From contig JALWTH010000418.1 of the NCBI GenBank assembly GCA_027082975.1, forward strand, positions 1 to 33,050: a stretch of 33,050 bases of DNA. Direction: 5' to 3'. This DNA comes from Paracoccaceae bacterium (GTDB lineage Bacteria > Pseudomonadota > Alphaproteobacteria > Rhodobacterales > Rhodobacteraceae). The translations under genes were made by a program, and so were the position numbers. The notes under the pieces are model-generated. The model had not been told where the DNA came from, searched no databases, and worked only from the letters and a program-made list of their open reading frames with translations. Positions 11,584 through 20,040 of the stretch are shown piece by piece (the stretch's first letter is position 1; the number at the start of each line of letters is the position of its first letter).

Positions 11584-12729
11584 ATGGAACATGCAACCTC
11601 TTGCCTGCGCACAGGCCGGGACATGCCCGAGTGGGTATCGGAGGAGGTGCTCCTGTACCTGGACCATGTGGAGGGGGGGCAGTCGATCCGTGCCCTGGCC
11701 CGCAGGGCCGGGGTCCATGCGTCAACGATTCTGCGCAGGGTTCGCAAGACCGAATCCCGCCGCGACGACCCGCTGGTGGACCGCGCCCTCCTGCAACTGG
11801 GCGGGCTGATGCGCCGGCAGCGGGACGAAAGCGGCGCTCTACAGGAGACGCAGCCCGAGATGAGAGAGCTTCCCCAGGATGAAAAGACCCTGCACCGCGA
11901 TGCCAGCCGGATCCTGCGCGCATTGATGCTGGAAGGCGCGGTTCTGGCGGTGGTGCCGGAGGTGGAAACCGCGGTGGTGGTGGTCGAAAGCGCCGATGGC
12001 CGCCCACGCCAGGTGGCCGCCGTGGCGCGCCGCGTGGCCGAGGCCATGGCGCTTCAGGGCTGGATCGAGAAGGCACGCGAGGGGCGGGTGGTGCGCTACC
12101 GCATCTCGGCCGCCGGGCGGCGCAAGCTGCGCGAATTGCTGGCCGAGGCCGAAAGCGCCAATGCCGCGGCGATGGGCGACGACCGGGTGGCGGCCCATGC
12201 CGATGGCATACCCCGCAGCGCCGACCTCCACAGCCTGCACGCGGTTCGGCGCAAGCGGCGCCCGGCCGGTGCCGACAGCCCGCTGCAGGTGCTGGCCCGG
12301 CGGCGCGACAAGTCCGGCGCGCCCTATCTGTCGCCAGAGCTGCTGCGGGTGGCCGAGCGTCTGCGCACGGATTACGAACTGGCGCGCCTCGAAGGCCCGC
12401 TGGGCGAGGACTGGCAGTCGATCACCGGCGCCGAGGCCAGCGCTGTGGCGCAGGGCGGCGATACGGGAGGCAGAGATACGGGAGGCAGCGAAACGGGAGC
12501 CGGGGCGGCGACCGCCCGCCAGCGCCTGCACGCGGCACTGCGCTTTCTCGGCCCGGAGCTCGGCGACATGGCGCTGATGACCTGCTGCCTGCAACGGGGC
12601 ATGGAAGAGGCCGAGAAGCAGCTTCACATGCCGGCGCGGGCGGGCAAATATGTGCTTCGCATCGCGCTCAACATGTTGCTGCGCCATTATGGCAAGGCGG
12701 CGCAAGATGAGAACGATCTGATATACTAG
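11584..12729 (+). CDS. DUF6456-like DNA-binding protein (N-terminal HTH, central winged-helix-like segment, C-terminal conserved domain)
   Basis: HTH 'QSIRALARRAGVHASTILRRVRK'; C-terminal 'LGDMALMTCCLQRGMEEAEKQLHMPARAGKYVLRIALNMLLRHYG'; ATG at 11584 with upstream GAGGGGG. Confidence 0.78.
   Translation: MEHATSCLRTGRDMPEWVSEEVLLYLDHVEGGQSIRALARRAGVHASTILRRVRKTESRRDDPLVDRALLQLGGLMRRQRDESGALQETQPEMRELPQDEKTLHRDASRILRALMLEGAVLAVVPEVETAVVVVESADGRPRQVAAVARRVAEAMALQGWIEKAREGRVVRYRISAAGRRKLRELLAEAESANAAAMGDDRVAAHADGIPRSADLHSLHAVRRKRRPAGADSPLQVLARRRDKSGAPYLSPELLRVAERLRTDYELARLEGPLGEDWQSITGAEASAVAQGGDTGGRDTGGSETGAGAATARQRLHAALRFLGPELGDMALMTCCLQRGMEEAEKQLHMPARAGKYVLRIALNMLLRHYGKAAQDENDLIY
12460..12504 (+). 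repeat. 15-bp tandem repeat x3 in frame within the DUF6456-like gene
   Basis: GATACGGGAGGCAGA / GATACGGGAGGCAGC / GAAACGGGAGCCGGG, encoding DTGGR-DTGGS-ETGAG. Confidence 0.85.
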
Positions 12730-12994
12730 GCTCAGGACCCATCAATCCCGCGCTCACAGCGGTGCAGGCGCGAAATATCAGGGGTTTTTTGCCCGCCGGA
12801 CAGGGTGGGTCCCCTTTCCAAGGGCAAAAGGCCCCTGAGATGAAGCGCCTGCGCCGCCCGCAGGGCTCAGGCGGATTTGCTCCCTGACTGCGTTGCAAGA
12901 TCTTGAAATAGATTACTATTCCTGCGGTCTTGCGCCTGTTCAGGAAACAAATCCGCCGGACTGTGAGCGCGGGATTGATGGGTCCTGAGCCTAG
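12726..12994. mobile_element. MITE-like non-autonomous element with perfect terminal inverted repeats and CTAG (or TA) target duplication
   Basis: CTAGGCTCAGGACCCATCAATCCCGCGCTCACAG at 12726-12759 is the exact reverse complement of 12961-12994 (34/34 including CTAG); no substantial ORF inside. Confidence 0.75.
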
Positions 12995-13440
12995 AACTTC
13001 AGGATAACAGACAGAACAATCAGGATCATCAGCAGCGTGGGAACCTCGTTCATCAGCCTGTAGCTGCGGCCGGAACGCGAATTGCGCCCCTCGGCAAAGT
13101 CGAGCCGGCGCAGATACAGCCAGTAGTGCATCCAGGTCATGCCCAGGACCGACACCGCCTTGACCCAGGGCCAGAACATCCCCCAATCGACGATCCCGGG
13201 AGTAAAGACCATCACCAGCCCGAACAGCCAGGTCGAAATCATCGCCGGACGCATGATCAGCCTTTGAAGCTTCAGCTCCATCTTCTGAAAGAGAAGATCC
13301 GTTTCACTGCCTGTCTCGACTTCTTCCGCATGATAGACAAACAGACGTGGCAGATAGAAAAGCCCTGCCATCCATGACAGGACGGACATGATATGCAGGG
13401 CCTTTGCCCATGGATAAAACCAGGTCAGAAAATCAGCCAT
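12991..13440 (-). CDS. hemJ: Protoporphyrinogen oxidase HemJ (CopD-like, UPF0093)
   Basis: 'YPWAKALHIMSVLSWMAGLFYLPRLFVYHAE' and C-terminal 'YRLMNEVPTLLMILIVLSVILKF'. Confidence 0.93.
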   Translation of the reverse strand: MADFLTWFYPWAKALHIMSVLSWMAGLFYLPRLFVYHAEEVETGSETDLLFQKMELKLQRLIMRPAMISTWLFGLVMVFTPGIVDWGMFWPWVKAVSVLGMTWMHYWLYLRRLDFAEGRNSRSGRSYRLMNEVPTLLMILIVLSVILKF

Positions 13441-13817
13441 TTCGCTCCCTTTTCGCCCTGAATAAAGAAAAAGAAAGAAGAAGAAAATGTGGTTGATTCA
13501 GGGCTTGTGGATTATGTGGATTGACAAATCATCCTGAGATATATCCATATCGCAGCTTGGTGGAAAATATTTTCCACATGGGTGGAAAAGAATATAAATC
13601 ATTATTTTTCAAGATATTAGAGTATATCTTTCTGTGGAAAAACCGAGGATGGATGATATCACGTCAGCATGTGGGTGAATAGGGCACAATTACCAACATG
13701 GGACAAAACTTCCCGAGACATCTGTAAAATGCACCCGATCTGTGAAAATGTCTGCCTGAGTCATTTTCGCCCAGTATCCCACACCGGAACAAACACGAAT
13801 TTTCCACAGGTACATAC
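13441..13817. other. Putative chromosomal replication origin (oriC)
   Basis: AT-rich intergenic region in a GC-rich window, between hemJ and maf-aroE-coaE-dnaQ; relaxed DnaA boxes (TTTTCCACA at 13570-13578 and 13800-13808; TGTGGAAAA at 13633-13641), TGTGGATTA/TGTGGATTG tandem at 13506-13523; GANTC at 13495 and 13758. Confidence 0.72.
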
Positions 13818-14414
13818 ATGAAACAGCCTCTCATTCTGGCTTCCGGCTCGGAAATCCGCGCCAGGCTTCTGCGCTCGGCGCGGCTTGATTTCGAGGTGGT
13901 CCCTGCCTCGGTCGATGAGCGCGCCATTCAGCAGGAGATGCAAGCCGCCGGCGCCGAGCCGATACAGGTGGCTGAAGCTCTCGCCGCGGAAAAGGCCGGA
14001 GAAGTGGCCGCGGCCCGGAGTGATACTCTGGTCCTCGGATGCGATCAGGTGGCGGCGCTGGGCCGAGAAATCCTGACCAAGCCCCGGGACAAGGCGCACG
14101 CCCGCGCCCAGCTGCGCGCCCTCTCGGGAAAGGAGCACAGGCTGTATTCCGCCGCCACGCTTTATCGGGACGGTGTCCGTATCTGGCACCATGTCGGAGA
14201 GGTAAGGATGCGGATGCACGAGCTTTCGGACAGCTATATCGACAGCTATCTTGAGCGAAACTGGCACTCCATCGGCCATGCGGTCGGCTGCTACAAGCTC
14301 GAGGAAGAGGGCGTGCGGCTGTTTTCTGCCGTGGAGGGGGATTATTTTCATGTGTTGGGTTTGCCCCTGATCGAACTGCTGACATATTTACGGGACCAGG
14401 GAGAGATAGAATGA
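13818..14414 (+). CDS. maf: Maf family nucleoside triphosphate pyrophosphatase
   Basis: '[17 protein letters not shown]' N-terminus, '[28 protein letters not shown]'. Confidence 0.93.
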   Translation: MKQPLILASGSEIRARLLRSARLDFEVVPASVDERAIQQEMQAAGAEPIQVAEALAAEKAGEVAAARSDTLVLGCDQVAALGREILTKPRDKAHARAQLRALSGKEHRLYSAATLYRDGVRIWHHVGEVRMRMHELSDSYIDSYLERNWHSIGHAVGCYKLEEEGVRLFSAVEGDYFHVLGLPLIELLTYLRDQGEIE

Positions 14415-15253
14415 TCAGCGAGGAAGCAAGGATACCTCTTGCCGGGGTGATCGGGCATCCGATCGAGCACAGCAAATCTCCGCTGCTCCATGCCCATTGG
14501 CTGAAAGCGCTCGGGTTGCCCGGCCATTACGTCCCCATGCGGGTGGAGCGCAACGATCTGAAAACGGTTCTGCGGACCTTGCCCAAGGCCGGGTTTGTCG
14601 GGGTGAATGTCACCATTCCGCACAAGGAATACGTGCTGGAGCTCGCCGATCTGGTCACCGACCGGGCAGCGCTGATCGGTGCGGCCAATACGCTTATCTT
14701 CCGCAAGGACGGCAAGATCCATGCCGATAACACCGACGGCTACGGTTTCATCGAAAACCTCCGCCACGGCGCGCCGGGATGGAACCCTGTCGCGGGGCCT
14801 GCGGCGGTCTTTGGTGCCGGGGGCGCGGCGCGGGCCGTGGTGGCCTCTCTGCTCGAAGTGGGCGTGCGCGAGATCCGCATATCGAACCGCACCCGGACCC
14901 GCGCCGATGCCCTGCGCGCCGATTTCGGCTCCAGGCTTGTCGTTCATGACTGGGTGCAGGCGGGAAACATGCTCGAAGGCGCCGCGACCGTGGTCAACAC
15001 CACCTCGCTGGGCATGGTCGGCAAGCCCGCATTCCGCGTGCCGCTGGATGGCCTCAGCCCCGGCGCCGTGGTGACCGATCTGGTCTATACGCCGCTGATC
15101 ACACCGTTTCTCGAAACCGCGGCGCAGATGGGCTGTATCACCGTGGACGGGCTGGGGATGCTGCTGCACCAGGCCACGCCGGGCTTTGAGCGCTGGTTCG
15201 GCAAGCGCCCGCCGGTGGACGAAGCAGCGCGCGCGGCGGTGCTGGATTCGTGA
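14411..15253 (+). CDS. aroE: Shikimate dehydrogenase
   Basis: '[21 protein letters not shown]', '[10 protein letters not shown]', 'NTDGYGF', '[12 protein letters not shown]'; 4-bp overlap with maf. Confidence 0.96.
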   Translation: MISEEARIPLAGVIGHPIEHSKSPLLHAHWLKALGLPGHYVPMRVERNDLKTVLRTLPKAGFVGVNVTIPHKEYVLELADLVTDRAALIGAANTLIFRKDGKIHADNTDGYGFIENLRHGAPGWNPVAGPAAVFGAGGAARAVVASLLEVGVREIRISNRTRTRADALRADFGSRLVVHDWVQAGNMLEGAATVVNTTSLGMVGKPAFRVPLDGLSPGAVVTDLVYTPLITPFLETAAQMGCITVDGLGMLLHQATPGFERWFGKRPPVDEAARAAVLDS

Positions 15254-15843
15254 GCAGCCGGCCTTTCCTGATCGGGCTCACCGGCTCCATGGGCATGGGC
15301 AAGAGCACCACGGCGCAGATGTTTCGCGACGAGGGGATCCCGGTATGGGATGCCGATGCTGCTGTCCACCGCCTGTATGCAAGGGGCGGCGCTGCCGTGG
15401 CGCCGATTGCCCGGATATATCCTGACGCGCTGGTGGACGGTGCCGTGGACCGCGCCAGGCTGAAGGAGCGGATCGCGCAGGACCCCGGCGCCCTTGCCAG
15501 GATCGAAGCCGTGGTGCATCCCTTGCTTGCCAGGGACAGAGAAGCTTTTCTGGCTGGATTGGAGACTGATATAGCCGTGCTTGACTTCCCGCTCCTGCTG
15601 GAAACGGGCGCCGATCGGCTGGTGGACATGGTACTGGTCGTGTCCGTACCCGAAGATGTGCAGAAGCAGCGTATTCTTGCGCGAGGGACCATGGATTCGG
15701 CCATGTTAGAGACCATATTGTCCAGGCAGATGCCGGACAGCGAAAAGCGCGCCCGCGCCGATGTGGTGATCGAGACGAGAGATATGAAAACAGCCCGCCG
15801 CGCCGTGCGGGAACTCTTGAGAGAGATACGGGAAAATGCGTGA
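15250..15843 (+). CDS. coaE: Dephospho-CoA kinase
   Basis: '[18 protein letters not shown]', '[11 protein letters not shown]', 'HPLL', 'LLLETG'; GTG start overlapping the aroE stop. Confidence 0.95.
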   Translation: MSSRPFLIGLTGSMGMGKSTTAQMFRDEGIPVWDADAAVHRLYARGGAAVAPIARIYPDALVDGAVDRARLKERIAQDPGALARIEAVVHPLLARDREAFLAGLETDIAVLDFPLLLETGADRLVDMVLVVSVPEDVQKQRILARGTMDSAMLETILSRQMPDSEKRARADVVIETRDMKTARRAVRELLREIRENA

Positions 15844-16528
15844 GATCGTGCTGGATACGGAGACCACCGGGCTGGACCCGGAGAGCGGGGACCGGATCGT
15901 GGAGATCGGCGCGGTCGAGCTTGTCAACCACATGCCCACCGGGCGCACCTATCACCAGTATATCAACCCGGAGCGCACCATGCCGCAGGAGGCGTTCGAG
16001 GTGCACGGTCTGAGCGACGAATTCCTTGCCGACAAGCCGAAATTTGCGGCTATCGCCGGGGAATTCATGGAGTTCATCGGCGATTCGCGCTTGGTGATCC
16101 ACAATGCCGCCTTTGACATGAAATTTCTCAACGCCGAGCTTAAATGGGCCGGTTACGCGCCCCTGCCCTGGGAGCGGGCGCTGGACACGCTGGCGCTTGC
16201 GCGCAAGAAATTTCCCGGCGCGCCGGCTTCGCTCGATGCTTTATGCCGGCGCTTCGGTATCGACAATTCGAGCCGCACCCTGCACGGGGCCCTTCTGGAC
16301 AGCGAGATACTGGCCGAGGTCTATCTGGAACTGATCGGCGGACGCCAGCCCGACCTGGTGCTGAGCGAGCGCCGCGTCGTGGCGGATGCCGTCAGCACGG
16401 ACGACGACTGGCGCCCGACGCCACGGCCAGCGAAGCTGCCACCGCGCCTGACGCCGCAAGAGGCCGAGGCACATGCGGCCTTTGTCGAAACCCTGGGTGA
16501 GGATGCGCTGTGGCGCAAATTCAGCTAG
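15836..16528 (+). CDS. dnaQ: DNA polymerase III epsilon subunit
   Basis: '[28 protein letters not shown]', '[14 protein letters not shown]', '[18 protein letters not shown]'. Confidence 0.96.
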   Translation: MREIVLDTETTGLDPESGDRIVEIGAVELVNHMPTGRTYHQYINPERTMPQEAFEVHGLSDEFLADKPKFAAIAGEFMEFIGDSRLVIHNAAFDMKFLNAELKWAGYAPLPWERALDTLALARKKFPGAPASLDALCRRFGIDNSSRTLHGALLDSEILAEVYLELIGGRQPDLVLSERRVVADAVSTDDDWRPTPRPAKLPPRLTPQEAEAHAAFVETLGEDALWRKFS

Positions 16529-17033
16529 CGGGCGCCTGGCCCCCCTCGCCCGCGGCGGCACGCCGGGCGATTTCCTGCCGGTAGAGCGCGAGGAAATCCA
16601 CCGTGTCGAGATTGAGCGGCGGAAAGCCCCCGTCGCGGGTGATGTCCGAGACGATGCGGCGCACGAAGGGGAAGATCATCCGCGGACATTCGATCATCAG
16701 GAAGGGGTGCAACTGCTCTTCCGGCACGTTTTCCACATGAAAGATGCCGCCATATTCCAGCTCCAGCAGGAACAGCGGCTCGCCGCCCTCCTGGTTCTTC
16801 GAGTTGATCTTGAACTTGGTGATCACCTCGAACTGGTGCTCGGCGCTGCGCTTCTTGGCGTCCAGCGCCACTTCGACATTGATGGCGGGCTTTACCTCGC
16901 CCTCGACACCCTTCTGCACCAGCGCGTTTTCAAAGGAAAGATCGCGGATGAACTGGCCCAGAACGCTCATCCTGGGTTGCGCCGGTGCGCCGGCTGCGGC
17001 GCCGTTTTCGTTGGGGGTGGCTTCGTCGGCCAT
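16521..17033 (-). CDS. secB: Protein-export chaperone SecB
   Basis: '[13 protein letters not shown]', '[60 protein letters not shown]'. Confidence 0.96.
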   Translation of the reverse strand: MADEATPNENGAAAGAPAQPRMSVLGQFIRDLSFENALVQKGVEGEVKPAINVEVALDAKKRSAEHQFEVITKFKINSKNQEGGEPLFLLELEYGGIFHVENVPEEQLHPFLMIECPRMIFPFVRRIVSDITRDGGFPPLNLDTVDFLALYRQEIARRAAAGEGGQAPAS

Positions 17034-17090
17034 TGGAAAACTCCTGTAACATGTGCTTCGCGCCGTGCTTAGCAGAGCGGTGCGCGGGGC

Positions 17091-17600
17091 TCAATGGCGG
17101 GTAAGACCGGCCGGCGGGTGGGTCGGGCCCCTGTCCGGCGTGACCTCGGTGAATTCGGCGTCAACAATGTCGTCGCCACCGCCATTCCAGGTCTCGCGCA
17201 CCCCGCAGCGCGGCCCGTCTTCCGGGCGCATCCGGGCGGCGGTGAAGCTGGCGATATGCACCTTGCCGCGCAGGTAGCGGAAAACCGCCCGGCGAACGGG
17301 GGGAAACAGCAGCAGAAAGCCGACCGTATCGGTAAAGAAGCCGGGGGTCAGCAGAAGTGCGCCGGAAAACAGGATCATCGCCCCATGTGCCAGCGGCTCG
17401 CTCGGGTCTTCGAGCGCGTTGAACCGCTGCTGCATTTCCCGCAGCGCATTCGCCCCCTGCACCCGTATCATCGCGGTGCCGACAATGGCGGTGACGACGA
17501 CGATCGCCAGGGTGGGCCAGAGGCCGATCGCCCCGCCGATCTGGATGAACAGGGCGATTTCGATGATCGGAACCGCGACGAAAAGCGCAAAAAGCCACAT
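17091..17600 (-). CDS. FxsA family membrane protein
   Basis: 'IEIALFIQIGGAIGLWPTLAIVVVTAIVGTAMIRVQG' and 'LLLTPGFFTDTVGFLLLFPPVRRAV'. Confidence 0.9.
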   Translation of the reverse strand: MWLFALFVAVPIIEIALFIQIGGAIGLWPTLAIVVVTAIVGTAMIRVQGANALREMQQRFNALEDPSEPLAHGAMILFSGALLLTPGFFTDTVGFLLLFPPVRRAVFRYLRGKVHIASFTAARMRPEDGPRCGVRETWNGGGDDIVDAEFTEVTPDRGPTHPPAGLTRH

Positions 17601-17702
17601 GGCACCCTCTGGATTGTTCGCGGGCGTGGACTTGATAACGCCCCTCCTCTACATATGTGCCTGTTGCGCAGTTTTCCATCCCGCGTCTGAAACGAGGTCC
17701 AA

Positions 17703-18365
17703 ATGAACTCACCCTTCCTGCAGCTTCTGGTGCTTGCCGGCATAGCGATCTTTCTGATTCTGAAGCTCAGGAGCGTGCTGGGCACGCGCGAAGGCTTCGA
17801 AAAGCCGGTAATCGCCCAGAGGTCGGCCCGTCCGGTCGCCGATGGCGGGCACCTCAAGGTGATTGAGGGGGGGCCGGATGCGGATATCGTGGACCATGTG
17901 CCTGCCGACAGCCCCGCGGCCAGGGCCCTGGCCGAGATGAAGGCGGTGGACGGGAACTTTACCGTCAGCGATTTTCTCGCCGGGGCGCGGGGGGCATATG
18001 AGATGATCCTGATGGCCTTCGAGGCGGGGGAGCTCGAGCGGATCAGGCCGTTTCTTTCGCGGGACGTTTACGAGAGCTTTGCCGCCGCGGTGGAGGCGCG
18101 CGAAAAGCAGGGGCTGACGGTCGAGGCGAAATTCATCGGTGTGCGGGAGCTGAAGCTGGTCGATGCCGAGTTTGATCCCGAGACGCGCGAAGCCGAACTG
18201 ACCGTGCGCTTCGTCGGCGAACTCACGTCGGTGGTGCGCGACAAGGCCGGCGAGATCGTCGAGGGCAACCCCAACGAGGTCAAGCGGCAGAAGGATGTCT
18301 GGACCTTTGCCCGGATCATGGGTTCGGATGACCCCAACTGGCAGCTTGTCGCCACCGGAGGCTAG
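17703..18365 (+). CDS. Tim44/TimA-like domain protein
   Basis: N-terminal TM followed by Tim44-like 'FLAGARGAYEMILMAFEAGELERIRPFLSRDVYESF...DVWTFARIMGSDDPNWQLVATGG'. Confidence 0.9.
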   Translation: MNSPFLQLLVLAGIAIFLILKLRSVLGTREGFEKPVIAQRSARPVADGGHLKVIEGGPDADIVDHVPADSPAARALAEMKAVDGNFTVSDFLAGARGAYEMILMAFEAGELERIRPFLSRDVYESFAAAVEAREKQGLTVEAKFIGVRELKLVDAEFDPETREAELTVRFVGELTSVVRDKAGEIVEGNPNEVKRQKDVWTFARIMGSDDPNWQLVATGG

Positions 18366-18368
18366 GCG

Positions 18369-19394
18369 GTGCTGCGCGCCGTGCTGATCTGTCTCGCCGT
18401 CCTGGTCGGACAGGGGGCCTGCGCGGGGCTGGACGAGGCGGAAATCTCGATCCTTTCCTTCGACGATCTGCGTGGCTGGCAAGAGGACGACCATGACGAG
18501 GCGCTTGCGGTATTCCTCAATACCTGTGCCGCGCTCGACGATCCGCAATGGCGCCCGATCTGCAGGCTGGCCGAGGGGCAGAAGAGCGCCCGCACCTTTT
18601 TCGAGCTGTTTTTCGTGCCGGTGCTGATCGAAGACGGCAGGGAGCCGCTGTTCACCGCCTATTTCGAACCGGTGCTGAATGGCGCGCGGCGGCCGGGCGG
18701 GAAGTATCTTTATCCGGTGCATTCCCGCCCGCCTGGCCTGCGGCGCGGAGAGGCCTGGCTGACCCGGCGCCAGATTTTCGAAAGCGGGGCGCTGGACGGG
18801 CTGGAAATCGCCTGGGTGGCTGACCCGGTGGCGCTGCAATTCATGCAGATACAGGGCTCGGGCCGCATCCGTCTGCGCGATGGCAGCGAGATCCGGCTTG
18901 GCTATGCGGGCTCGAACGGCCACCGCTTCCGCTCGCTGGGCGATGCGCTGGTGCGCCGGGGCATTTATGACCGCAGTCAGGTATCGGCGGCGGTGATCAG
19001 CGCCTGGGTGCGGCGCAATCCTGTCGAGGGGGCCGAACTGCTCCTGAGCAACCCGAACTACGTCTTTTTCCGCGTGATCGGCCGGGTGCCGGCGGGGACC
19101 GGCCCGCTCGGTGCCATGAACCGGCCGATCACATCGCTGCGTTCGCTGGCGGTCGATCCGCAATATGTGCCGCTCGGCGCGCCGGTCTGGCTGGAAAAGG
19201 GCGGGGCCGAGCCTTTTGCCCGACTGATGGTGGCGCAGGATACCGGCTCGCGGATAAAGGGCGCGCAGCGGGCCGATATCTTCATGGGCACCGGCGAAGA
19301 GGCCGGCAGGCGCGCCGCGAAAATCCACGACCCGGGGCGCATGGTGCTGCTGCTGCCGATCCAGCAGGCCTATGCGCTGGCGCCGGAAGGCTGA
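18369..19394 (+). CDS. mltA: Membrane-bound lytic murein transglycosylase A (MltA)
   Basis: 'FTAYFEPVLNGAR', 'QFMQIQGSGRIRL', C-terminal 3D-type 'VAQDTGSRIKGAQRADIFMGTGEEAG'; GTG start. Confidence 0.92.
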   Translation: MLRAVLICLAVLVGQGACAGLDEAEISILSFDDLRGWQEDDHDEALAVFLNTCAALDDPQWRPICRLAEGQKSARTFFELFFVPVLIEDGREPLFTAYFEPVLNGARRPGGKYLYPVHSRPPGLRRGEAWLTRRQIFESGALDGLEIAWVADPVALQFMQIQGSGRIRLRDGSEIRLGYAGSNGHRFRSLGDALVRRGIYDRSQVSAAVISAWVRRNPVEGAELLLSNPNYVFFRVIGRVPAGTGPLGAMNRPITSLRSLAVDPQYVPLGAPVWLEKGGAEPFARLMVAQDTGSRIKGAQRADIFMGTGEEAGRRAAKIHDPGRMVLLLPIQQAYALAPEG

Positions 19395-19397
19395 GCC

Positions 19398-19970
19398 ATG
19401 CGCAAGCCCCGCCATCTCAGCCCCGAAGAGCGCGCCCTGTGGGAGCGCGTGGCCAGCCAGGCCGAGCGCCTTCACCCGGCGCGCAGGGCAGAAATGCCGG
19501 TGAGGAAGACGATCGGGAAAACGGTGAAAAAAGTCTCTGATCCTGCCCAATCACGCTCTATCACTGCCTTCCGAATTGGCGAGAAGGCAATGAGCACAGC
19601 CCCCGCCCCGAGAGAAAAGCCCGCGCGCCCCGCCATGGATCACAAGGCCTTTCGCAAGATGAAACGGGGCAAGCTTGCCCCCGAAGCCCGGCTCGACCTG
19701 CACGGCCATACGCTGGAGCAGGCGCATCCACGGCTTGCCGGCTTCATCGAGAACAGCGCCCGGCGGGGATTGCGCCTGGTGCTGGTGATTACCGGCAAGG
19801 GGCGCAGCCGGCGGGGCGACGGTCTCTTTCAGTCGCAGCCCGGGGTGCTGCGCCGGCAGGTGCCGCATTGGCTTCAGGCCATGCCCGCGGTGCTGCAGGT
19901 GGCCGAAGCCAGCCGCAAACATGGCGGCGAAGGTGCGCTCTATGTTTACCTGCGCCGGCGACGGAGTTGA
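19398..19970 (+). CDS. Smr/MutS2-type domain protein
   Basis: 'ARLDLHGHTLEQAHPRLAGFIENSARRGLRLVLVITGKGRSRRGDG'. Confidence 0.9.
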   Translation: MRKPRHLSPEERALWERVASQAERLHPARRAEMPVRKTIGKTVKKVSDPAQSRSITAFRIGEKAMSTAPAPREKPARPAMDHKAFRKMKRGKLAPEARLDLHGHTLEQAHPRLAGFIENSARRGLRLVLVITGKGRSRRGDGLFQSQPGVLRRQVPHWLQAMPAVLQVAEASRKHGGEGALYVYLRRRRS

Positions 19971-20040
19971 TCCGCCGATACGTTGGCACTACACCGGAAG
20001 GACAAGCCACAAAGGCGCTGGCAGTGCGAGGAGCAGTAAC

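Noticed and set aside
15556-15576. Near-identical GGATTgGAGACTGATAT in coaE and GGATTaGAGACTGATAT in the capsule-type gene (about 23904)
   Set aside because: Both encode GLETDIA in unrelated proteins; a single short match across coding regions is most likely coincidence.
17702-17703. Possible promoter elements in the short fxsA/tim44 divergent gap (17601-17702)
   Set aside because: No convincing -35/-10 pair or palindrome could be identified by eye.
17709-19550. 613-aa minus-strand ORF antisense to the tim44-like gene and mltA
   Set aside because: Mirror of codon bias in real genes on the plus strand; no recognisable domain.
19921-20040. N-terminal extension of the phosphohexomutase ORF
   Set aside because: Overlaps the smr-like gene; a better start is ATG 20041 with upstream AGGAG.
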